From Tubiluchus corallicola (taxonomy: Eukaryota > Priapulida > Priapulimorpha > Priapulimorphida > Tubiluchidae): a DNA stretch of 64,000 bases. The stretch spans positions 310,001 through 374,000 of the forward strand of contig JAQGDQ010000066.1 in assembly GCA_030141605.1 (NCBI GenBank), in the 5' to 3' direction. Below the pieces are notes generated by a model, which was not told the origin of the DNA, ran no database searches, and was given only the letters and a program-made list of their open reading frames with translations. This document shows positions 50,475 through 61,200 of this stretch, piece by piece (positions within the stretch are counted from its first letter, which is position 1; every line of letters starts with the position of its first letter). The position numbers were made by a program, and so were the translations under genes.

Positions 50475-51175
50475 ACGTAAAACTGTAAACTGTGAGAATA
50501 TTTCTTTTAAAGCCTTTTTTCTCTGAAACTTCATTTGTACATTCGAAAAAAATGCCACAAAGGTTTTCCAAAGTGTGTAAAAATGTAGGGCGAACTTTTT
50601 CAATGAATTAAAAATGTTGTCTGTGAAGCATTTCTTTTTTTGCATTTTCTTTTCCAATAAGCCTCACATTGTCAGATTGTATACCCGGTCTGCACAGGCT
50701 CAAAACGTCGGTAAAGTCTAGGAAACAAAATCTGTCACTAACTTGCCTTCCTGTCTATTTTTTTCTCGTCGATCATACCTAAGAATGCAGTTATTTTACG
50801 ATTTTATTTGCAGGCGTACTGCTTGGCGCTTGCATGACTCCGCCTATATCAAAATACAGCGAGGTCACATATGCGCAATGTCGTTCCTTACGGACATCAC
50901 TTCCGCTTTCTTCCTCGATTTTTCGTTTTTCGCAAGATGTCTGTGCTGCGCTAAATTTGATGTGTTTCAATGCTAACCAAACCGAAAACGCGCATGTTTA
51001 TAAAGAAATAAATCCGCTTTTTTCTATCACGCTAGTCAGTAATGAATTTTGACAGCAGGAGTCTACCAGGCTTAAAGTGGAACTTTAATTATCTAATGAA
51101 TCCTTCACTTACTTTGGGGACATTTTATCGTTATGTTATTTGCGACGTATTGTATGTCGTTGCGTCAGTTATATT

Positions 51176-51540
51176 TCCGCCAGTCAATCTTTTCGCCAGT
51201 CTACCTTTTCACCAGTCTACTTTCTCCCCAGTCTATTTTTTCGCCAGTCTACCTTTTCGCCAGTCTTCTTTTTTTGCTAGTCTACCTTTTCCCCCAGTCT
51301 ACTTTTTGGTCAGTCTACCTTGTCGCCTGTCTTCATTTTTGCCAGTCTACCTTTTCGCCAGTCTTCTTTTTTTGCTAGTCTACTTTTTCCCCAGTCTATT
51401 TTTTCGCCAGTCTACCTTTTTACCAGTCTACCTTTTCGCCAGTCTTCTTTTCCCCAGTCTACTTTTTCGCCCGTCTACTTTTTCGCCCGTCTACCTTTTC
51501 ACCAGTCTACTTTTTCGCCAGTCTATCTTTTCGTCAGTGT
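51176..51540 (+). repeat. Minisatellite (unit about CCAGTCTACTTTTTCG)
   Basis: Twenty or so units of 15-17 bp, each with CAGTCTA followed by a T-rich run and CGC or CCC. Reads as FASLPFRQS-type peptide in three frames, which explains the long frame at 51042-51551. An inverted fragment of the same motif lies near 52130-52165. Confidence 0.93.
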
Positions 51541-51824
51541 ATCGTGGCTAACACTGACCTAGAAGTCACAATTGCCAATTAAGTATCGGCATGGTTTCAT
51601 TTGAACGTTTTGCGAACGGAAGATGTAAGTCCTACAGAAGGGTGCCATATGTCATTCGCAATAAAAAGTAGAATCTTATGCACCGTGTCAAACTCACGCA
51701 TCGAGTTTCGTTTAGCCAGAAAACGGCAGTAAATAGGATATTCGAAAAGTTAGCATTCAGAATCTAATGTTATTTTCGTTCAGCGATGTTTAGTTTCCGA
51801 CATATGCATCTTCTTGGAATAAAT

Positions 51825-51868
51825 CAAAAACTAGGCAGAGCTACTCCACCAAATTTGGTGTGCTTGTA
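51825..51868 (+). repeat. 44-bp inverted repeat, left arm
   Basis: Matches the reverse complement of 52040-52083 with few mismatches (both start caaaaactag and end ttggtgtgcttgta). The arms are separated by about 171 bp. Confidence 0.92.
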
Positions 51869-52039
51869 TCGTTCTCAATAGGTAATAATAGTCTAACCAA
51901 ATATCGAGTGATATTGCGCTTAAGTATAAAGTCTTCCTGTTCAATATCTAGTAAATTTCGTTGCTCAAAGAATCTTCTTAACAGGCGGTCCAAGGGTCAC
52001 TACCCGAAATTATAAGCAAAAGTGGCCCTCTACGCTAGC

Positions 52040-52083
52040 TACAAGCACACCAAATTCGGTAGAGTAACTCTGTCTAGTTTTTG
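52040..52083 (-). repeat. 44-bp inverted repeat, right arm
   Basis: Partner of 51825-51868; abuts a GT-rich run and then the BEL/Pao-like fragment. Confidence 0.92.
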
Positions 52084-52199
52084 TGTATGTGTGCGTGTGT
52101 GTGTGTAGGTAAGTTATGTCTTCATTGTTACGAAAGGATAGACTGGCAAAGAAGTACACTAGCGAAAAAGGAGACTTTGCAGTAATGCGTAAAAGTGCA

Positions 52200-53172
52200 C
52201 AAGACAATACACATCTGAAATCAGAAACTTTAATAATTTACTTTCTTTTTGAATTAAATGTTGCTGATATTCCTACAAAGCCAACTAGAGATGAGATAAC
52301 CGATTTCTGGTTAAAAGCACCTAGTTCCTTACAAACCCCTAAGGACAATGGGCTGTTTACGACTTACCTCCTGTTACGTCAGAACAGCTAGTTGATATTC
52401 AGTCTGACGAACTTATAACACTTTTCTTAGTAATGACACAGTTTTTGTTTCATTCTGTGATATAGACATTGCAAAGTTTTCCAAACTTTCTAGATTGATA
52501 CGTGTCACTGCCTAAGTGTTAAAAGCGGCAGATAGTTTTTTAGAAGGCCTACTGACCTACATCTCACAGTGATTGAGCTGGAACGAGCCACTCAGCTATG
52601 GGTAAAACAGGTTCAGCGTGACACATTAACGTCTAAACAACTGAGGAAACGTCATGATCCCCGACCTACCCTCGACAAAGATGGACTCATCCGATACCAG
52701 GTGCTGCCATCTATGTCGGAGCTTGACTTCACCGTGGATGATTTCAATACTGGCAAAGATGTAATTTCGCCGCAGCTAGTGGAGTTCTGGAAGAATGGTC
52801 AAACCATTCTACAGCGTTTTTTGGGACTGTTGGTTAACCGAATATCTGCAGTTTTTGCGAGAGTGCTATACAGCTGAGTTGAAACATTCTAAGGTGACGT
52901 CGTCGGTTTTCCCCATATTAATGACGTCGTTCTCGTGGTCATTACCACGTTTACAGTGGCGTTTAGCAAGAATTATTGTATTACATGCATCTGCTGATCA
53001 ATGGACAAATTCGCTCAACCACCGTTCAATTAGTTAATGGCAGGAAATTAAACCGTTCCTTAAAGTCTTTATTTAAATTAGAATTACCTAAACCGACAAG
53101 TTCAACGGCAATTAAAAGACTTGACTTAGTTGATAGTAATGATGTCAACAGTTTCTCAAGAATTCACTCCTA
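52200..53172 (+). pseudogene. Broken BEL/Pao-type retrotransposon pol fragment
   Basis: Pieces in three frames resemble the 3' half of BEL/Pao pol. About 52240-52330 carries ELNVADIPTKPTRDEI..FWL, like the RNase H/integrase linker. About 52470-52510 carries KLSRLIRVTA. About 52565-52700 carries LTVIELERATQLWVKQVQ and DKDGLIR, the integrase zinc-region neighbourhood. About 52800-53090 carries FWDCWLTEYLQFLREC, PRLQWRLARI and NGQIRS..VQLVNGRKLNRS, the pol-C-terminal DUF5641-type region. Stops and frameshifts break it, and the integrase catalytic core appears deleted between DKDGLIR and the C-terminal part. No LTRs identified. Family-level call from motif memory. Confidence 0.6.
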
Positions 53173-55092
53173 ATCAATCTTTCACTTTCAGAAGAGCTTT
53201 CTGTTGATGGCGCGAACGGTGATGATTTATGAACTCTTATTACGTCTTGTCGCTGCCGTACCCGTTGCGATTATTCTTTATCACAGTGGATTCTATGTTA
53301 TGATAGACCGTGGTAGATCAGATGGTTTCCATTTAGCATCCACTGATGATTATCGTGATCGTAAATATTTTGTGAAATATTGTATTTACTACTATTGTAT
53401 TTTGTCTTTTGCACTTCAAGTTAGTATAGGCGCATTTAACCTTTTCTGGTCCAACACTTGTTGCAATTTAGTTATTATGAAGTAAGTAAGACCCTGCATC
53501 GGCAAATCTCAAAAATAGCTTTTCTACAGATGTTCAAATGCCCGAGGTTAGAGCATACATCATAGAAAATCTGGCCCTGTTAACCATCCAAAACCATATT
53601 CGAGAAGGTGCTCCCATTTATGCGGCACAAAATCATAAAAGAACTATAAATAAGTAAACATGCATGTACATACAATTTATTTGCACAAATGAAGAAGTGA
53701 GTGTGTAATTGACTGAATGTACAAATGAATAGAATAGATGAGTGATCGAGTCCAATAATATAAATTAAGAAATTATTCAACGCCATTGTGATTAATTTAA
53801 CATTCAAACCAAAATGATTTTATTTCGATAATTGCAGCAGCCAGATTTGATACTATAATCGATAATTATCATCATTAGCATTAAAAGTAGCATTAAAACT
53901 AATGTTGAGTTAATTCAACGGATAAGAACAATCGGTAATCTTTTCACGCTTGGTTTAAAGATTTACATAAGCAGTTGCACTTTTTAATGCATCGTTTTAA
54001 TTATTGTCTTTAAACTTCTTACACGAGTTTTTTAAATATGGTTGGTACGAACAAGTTAAAGATACAAAGCTTCACTATTAGCCTATATACACAAATATAT
54101 ACACCAATAAAAAATAAAAACTTTAGTAAATTGAGTCTATCTACATTTTATATATATACATCTATCTTATGCTTATTACTTTATATAAAAATATACTTTA
54201 TGTAGATTTGGACGGAGCGACTACATTGGTATAATTCTATGTAGGGTAAATAGACACTGATAGGGGAAGTACTTTGCAATGAGAAATAACGTAAGAGCAA
54301 AAATAAGATGCAGACTGCCTGTTTCACAAAAACAGTGATTGTAATTGCAAACATTTTTTCACTGTCGCTTCTTATTATGTTTACTACCAATAAACAATCC
54401 TACAACCAATCACTATAAATCATAAAGAGATATTAAATGGTATTATGCATATGAGATTCGCATAACAGGTTGCTATTATTATAAATGTGTATGGAACATT
54501 AAAATTGTGACAACCAAACGAGGAAAATTGGTAGTCTTCTTATAAAACAACAAAGTAACTTGTGATTTTTACTTAAAAAAACTTTGATGCGCTATCTTGC
54601 TTTGCTAACTTCTCCATTTCTATCCTCATTATGATTTTTTAATTATAGTCTAACAATAAATACAACCTCAAAAGGTAAATAAAATTTAATACACTATTAT
54701 CAAAACTTAGATATTTAGGAGTAATTGAGTAGTAAAAGACAAAACATATATATTTTAATATTCCATTTTTGAGCCAATGCTAGCATATTAGACTATGCTG
54801 TCCCTCATTCTAAAACCTGTTCATATTACGCAAAAAACTTTACGCGTTGTGAACTATTTTGATGCGGATGTAATATATACAGTCGCAAAGCCTCGTCTCA
54901 GAAACTATATACATCCAGGACCCAGACAAGTTTTGTTCTGGTATTATTTTATAAATTTCTACAGCTTAGCAAGATGAACTATGTACTAGCATTGCACTAT
55001 GACTATGTACAAAATTTAAAATTTTTAAAATTCACTTTTACAAAATTTCAACATGCATAGTTAGTAGTATTGCACGCGAATACATAACGTAA

Positions 55093-55214
55093 CTATAATG
55101 TAGATAATGTCGCATTTAAAGTGTCGGTAGCATTAGCTAAAACTGATTCGGTGGTCCCACCCACTAAACCTTCTAGAGCCTTTCTCGAAACGTCTGGATC
55201 GGACATTAGTAAAC
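55093..55214 (-). CDS. slc28a3-like: SLC28 copy B exon 11 (C-terminus and stop)
   Basis: Encodes [20 protein letters not shown] and ends [11 protein letters not shown]. Differs from copy A by a handful of residues (M/I, G/R, V/I, E/K, A/T). Confidence 0.9.
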
Positions 55215-58200
55215 CTGAAAAAGCGATAAACATTAGTGAAAAAAATCAATGAACGCCTTCACAATCTTTACTACGATGATGATGATGATGTCGACGATGG
55301 CGATTATGATAACGATGACTGATGATGAAAACAAGAAAGAGGAGCAAGAATACTACAGCAAAGAGGAAAAGAAAAAAGAGCAAACGGATAGGGCGACGGT
55401 GGTGGCAAGAGCGGTGATTGTGATGGTAGGTGTTATAAAATCCCTATAAATATGCTGCGCATGTGTCAGGTAAAGATGGCCCTCTTTTGGAGTCTGGGTC
55501 CCTTTTTCGTGCTGTAATGATCGTCTGTGTTGTTTTGTTTGATATCCACATTATTTGATGTGCTGAATGTTGCAACTTTTTACGTAGAAACAATGTCCAT
55601 GAAATAGTTGTAATAGTTAACACAGAAATTATAATTATTTTACCTGCTATGCAAGCAGTCATGAAACAGGCTACAGTTCCTGCCACCAGGGCGCGTATTC
55701 CGATCTCTGCTAAATCTCGTTTTCTCTCGGGCGCCATTGCTCCCAATGCACCAATCATGATTCCCACAGAACCAAAATTAGAGAATCCACATAAGGCGTA
55801 TGTGGCAATTACCTCTGAACGAGCCTACAACATAGAAGAGAAAATCAGAGAATTTTAGAATCTATCCAAAACTTGGATCAAACTTTTGTCAGCTCTTTCC
55901 TTGTTATTTTAACTTGCGTCTGATGCTTAATTACTCCGGTTTGCTGCAAATTGAAGACTCGTAAGAAACAGCAACACAACTTGTAAGAAAAAAACACAGA
56001 CGACGATGACAACAATAATAAACTGCAGTAACGAAACCATTAAAATAGTACTAATCATATATAATAGTGCTAAAAGCAAAATTTTAGGAAACTGGACAAG
56101 CTTCACGACTTCTAATCTGTTGAATAAAAATGGGTGAATTAAGTTCACATCAGTAACTGGAAGTCATGAAGCACATTTTGCAGGTATCTGGAAGCTGAAA
56201 CAGAGGTGTAACGAAAAGGTCAAGGTCATTAGGCATTTTGGGAATTTGCCAGTTTCTAGTGCAACCTCTAACAGAGTAGCACTAAACAAAAAATGTACAG
56301 TATCTAGACTGGTATAATTTACGAGATGGACACCTAGGGTAGGTGTTGTTACATTACATTACATTGCTTCACAGATTACATGTCAATACTCACGACGTAG
56401 TATGTTATAAAATTGTTTTAATATTATCCTTAAATTTAAATGCTACTTTTAAATGTAAGTGTTCAATAAATACTTTGCAAATCTAAAATGCTACAATAGA
56501 CTTACCGAAAGTTGTCCTTCTTTTATGTAAGTTGCTAAACGATCATAAGCAATGAATTCATTCAGAAAAGTTTTCATTCCTATTAGTTCCGCGACGAGGG
56601 CGGAGTCACTCCAGTCCACCCCCATCAGGAACACAAGGGGGCGGAAAACATATGAGCAGATCAGCTGTAAAAAGCAAATGATTTTTGGCATTAATAACTC
56701 TCACTTTATAAGTCACTAATCTCTGAAATACAATTGCTGTTCACGAAGCCAACTAAACAACTAGTCACTCAATCAACTATTTCAGTAACATTATTTGCCT
56801 CATAAAAATAGCAAAAGCCTTGTTTATATAATTTAGTTAACTGCGATTGCCGTAATTAACAAACTGAATATGCAGCCAGTCAGGCGAACAGATAGACTGG
56901 CAGACAGACTGGCTAAATGAATGAATGAATGAACGAACGAGTGAACGAACGAACAAATGAATGAATGAGTGAATGAATGGCTGATGACTAAATTAAACTA
57001 AGAGTGTTTGTTGTTGACCTTTTGATTGATTAATGGAAGAGTGAATAATTGAATTATTTAGCTAGTTATCTGTTTTTTATTATATGAGTAATTGCTGCTC
57101 AGTTGATTGGATAAAGTAGGGTCATATGTAGTTGGCGAAAAGTTACTGTTATTTGTGAAAGTCAAATAGGCATCCCAATTATTAGCATAAAAACCGAATC
57201 TTTCGTAAACAAAATATTAAGTAACTAGCGGTTTATATATTCTAAATTTCTCCTAGCGTTTTATAAAAACTATTTTTTTCATATAAATATAGAGCATTCA
57301 AATTCATTCAAATTGCTTAAACTGAATTACCTCAAACGTTAGACCTTCTACGCCTATCAAACCTCCAAAATACGTAAGCAAGGCGTTAACCAATGCCAAG
57401 TAAGCCAGAAAAGCAATGAGATTAACAGCTATGTTTGCAACCAGTTTGATTGACTGAGATGCTCCATTCGATGCAGCTTCTACTACATTTATCTCTGATC
57501 TGCAAAAATATGAAATGCATGAAACAATGTTGCATTCTACAGACACTTAGATGGCGTTACAAGCAGTGTTTTTATGAGAATCTTCTCTCTGCTTCAAGAG
57601 CTTTTATCTTAAAAACTTGAACTTTGTTTGAGAAAAGTTAGTTCTGGGCGAGGTAAAACTGAGTGATCGCGGTTAGCAACCAGAGTTAAGCTACGCCGAT
57701 GTTGAAAACAGATGGGTGACCACAACGTTAGATACTAGTTCTGGGGTGTTTCAGATACTGATGCTTGCTGTGTGTGTACTGTTTACCTATTAGAGAGAGA
57801 ATGTTTTCCCATTTTTATGCTCCTTTGCCAGTTCGATATCTGACCTTACAAGAGTAGCTTGAATAATGAGCCGTATTCCGGTCCCGGCACAAGCACCCAC
57901 ATAACCTTGCATTTGAATGTTGGATTTCAACTTACAGAACGCTGTATAGAAAAATCTCGTTGACATGAGATAAGAACTGAAATAGCGTTTTATGAAGTTG
58001 CATGTATTGGTGTTGTGCGCGTACGGAAGGAACGGTATTGTAAACTGCAATGTAATGGCATGCAAGTTTCTGAAGGTAGTAAACGTTGTGATAGAACCAT
58101 TGCCTGGATGGAAAAAATGTATTCTAACAATTTTTCATTTCTCACTTCCCTGGATAGGCAGGCCTACTGCGTGTTACTCGTGAGACTGTGTGAAAGTTGT

Positions 58201-61200
58201 AACTGTATATTTTAGGTGCTGCCATCTATTGATTAGTTACTTTAACATTTACTAGTTCAATTCACCCCTTATCACAATTGTTCAGTCCAGTGAATATTCA
58301 AACTCTCTGTATCTCCCCTATTTTACTGTAATGGGATATGTGAAGCCAAGTTTTTGCATAGTTCTTTACATATATAAACTGGCTAGATTCCACTTCTAGC
58401 CACTGTCTACTCATTCGTGATCACTGCAGGACACTCTGGTCCTCAGTGCAGCAGTCATGTTCATATAACTCTGTAGTGTATTTATTGTAATAAAAGTGTT
58501 TTAGTTTTGTGCAAACATGTAATCTGGTGTTTAGTTGTTTTCTACAAGTGTTCAATTTCGACTTCACAAATAACTTTTACAGACTGTACTGAACTGTTAC
58601 AACTACAGAATTCGTAAGACAAATGCATATTTCCTTAATTTTTCTAATGAATTAAATGATATACTTGACAGAAAACAGCGCAGCAGTTCAAACGATGCTC
58701 TGTTTGCTTTTTAATTTCTCCCTTGTTTACTATTTAGTTACCTTGGTAAGACTTTTATCTCCGTATTCTCTAAAAATGCTAAAGCTGCAATTACGCTAAT
58801 TTATACACAGCAATGGCGAATCAAAAGCAGGGATTACTTAACGAAATGTTAGTGATATGACCGGAACCTAACTTCACCATTAATGATATCCCACCAGCAT
58901 GAACCACTGAACAGTCAGACAGGGACAATCTGACGAATATAAATCCTCCTTCCACGAAATTACATAGCATTAATTAGGCTACTTTCCTTGTGAAAGCAAT
59001 ATAATTAGACTACAAAAGTATTCTGCTAAAACAATGACACTTTTGCTGATTAAAAAGAAAGCAGTAGGCCCGTGTCTACATACTATTCTCAAAACAATAA
59101 CAGATTTTTGAAAGTTACGTGAAATTTTGTGTAACCGGCTGACCTGCCAAGAAAACCAGGCCTGGCGCCTGTGTCAACACTTGTTTTATTACCATACTTC
59201 TTAGTAGATCAATTAAACAAAAAATAAACACCCAAGTTGCCCTCCTCATGTTTTTAAATGTTGTGATTAACCGATAAAAAGTAACTTGCAATGTTGAGTT
59301 TTCCATAACATATTTGTTTAACACATTTCCTTACAATGCAGCTAGCTTTACAGCTACGACTCAACAACATTCACCTCTATTGTTTAACACATTTCCTTAC
59401 AATGCAGCTAGCTTTACAGCTACGACTCAACAACATTCACCTCTACGAAGGGCATTGGTAACCTTTTTTAGCACATGCAACAGCAATTATACCATATAAT
59501 AGTCATCAACAATGTTTAAAACCCCGTATAAACTTCATTTCCTGTAGATACCCAAAATCCCTACTAATGTAATCATTGTAATGAATTGCAAATAAAAATA
59601 GCCAGTTTATAAACTTCTGTTTAATTTATGTAAAACACTGCAGTTTAAAAGCTCTAGATTAATAAGACCAAACAATGTTAATCTCATGTATGCATAGAAA
59701 CTGGTTTTTTTTATAGTAACTGGAATAAAAACGTTGCAATTTCATACTTTCTCGTAAGCTATCTGCTCTCGTTTTCAAATAATCATCTAAAATCGTGCAA
59801 CAATTTATGTTGTTGTAAAACATTTCAAATGCCAACCCATGCCTTGCAGACTTTTAAGTAAATTTCTTACCCTTTTGGCAATTCTACATCCTTTGCAGTT
59901 TTAGTTTTACTTTCCTCTGTCTCAGGATAGAAAAGCTTGGAGATTGCTAAAGCAGCTGGAGCTGACATTACTGATGCAGACAACAAGTGACTCGCTTGAA
60001 CCTTGAAAAATAAAATTCATTTATAAAAGATATAATATCTATAACGTGATTCACTCATAATAGATTGATTTTAATTTTAGCCAACTATAAGTACATTGTT
60101 AACTTTAAAACGGCAACCTAGGCCCTCCAATGGCCGCTGACCAACTACTATCACAAGTATAATTTTCGACTTGCGACTTATATTTTGTGATTGAATTTAT
60201 TAGAACTGAATTAAAATACGCATACAAACAAGGCCCCATGAGGCCTAGTGTCACAATCTTGGACTTGTAATGCGAAGACACCACCTGGTTTAAATCTAGA
60301 CTCAGTCCTGGTTTTTTCAGCGTTTTTTGTTATTTAAAAATTTAATAATTATGACTTTATATTCCATCGTTATTGGTGACCTTTAAATGTAAATAATCAA
60401 TTCATTATGCTGGGATTATTCTAGGATTCAGATTAATTATAAAAATTATTCCAATTAGTTATTAATTATGTTAATTGCTCTAGTGCATGGGTTCCTATCT
60501 ATTGCATAGAGTCTAGTGCGAGTAATTTGCAGGAAATTTTGCGTTGATTGGTAAGCTACTAGAAGTAAACCAAGACCTGCTTTGATCACTAGAGGCGCTC
60601 TTTGCTCTAGCAGTCATGGTTTTAAATTTGCAGGTCCTGGAGTGTTACTTGTTAATGTTATTTTAATTACGTTGAAGTGCAGGCAGCTTTACGCAAACAC
60701 TGACAATCACCAGAATGTTAATGTGGTTAATTCAGTGTAAATGCATCTAGCTGGATACTTGATCTTTCATTGTATGCTGTACAACCTTGAAAGTGACATG
60801 CACTATGAGTATTACCAACAGAATCGTTTAAACAGAAAGTGTTAAATGCTTAATTTCCTTGCTGGCATGAGAGGAGAAAGAATGAGAGAAAAGGAGCAGC
60901 GAGAGAAAAAAGGGAAAAGAAAGGGCGAAAACAGACAGGCAGACTGACTGACACACTGTATTTCACTCAGTATTTCAATTTAGACATCAGACATTTGCCA
61001 TCAGCCTGACAGACAGACAGATTGGCAGATAGACAGATAGGTAGATGATAGTGAGAGGAGAAACACAGTGAGGGAAGAGAAAGAGAGAAAGAGGGCGAGA
61101 GAAAAAGAGAAAGGGGGAGAGAAGGGGGAAGAAGAGAGAGACAGAGAGAAGGGGAGAAAGAGAAGCACGCGCAAAAGGAAATTTGCGAAACCTCTAAGGA

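Larger units (their letters stand above)
46693..51170. other. Spacer between SLC28 copy A and the BEL/Pao debris
   Basis: No supported gene. It contains a SINE-like segment (48198-48295), a MITE-like element (49850-50075) and a (TA)n run (about 50442-50472). Confidence 0.5.

Noticed and set aside
51042-51551. 169-codon plus-strand open frame, the longest in the window by the usual start-to-stop rule
   Set aside because: It is made of minisatellite units; all three frames stay open because the unit lacks stops and varies between 15 and 17 bp. No conserved protein features.
53204-53485. 93-codon plus-strand frame with hydrophobic segments after the BEL/Pao fragment
   Set aside because: No recognisable domain; probably 3' retroelement or LTR sequence read by chance. 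Not enough for a gene call.
57790-58065. 91-codon minus-strand frame with [16 protein letters not shown], faintly like SLC28 exon 10
   Set aside because: Resemblance is limited to a few residues (GIR and a TATTCCG stretch), lies in a copy-B-specific insertion, and lacks the exon's splice signals and conserved motifs.
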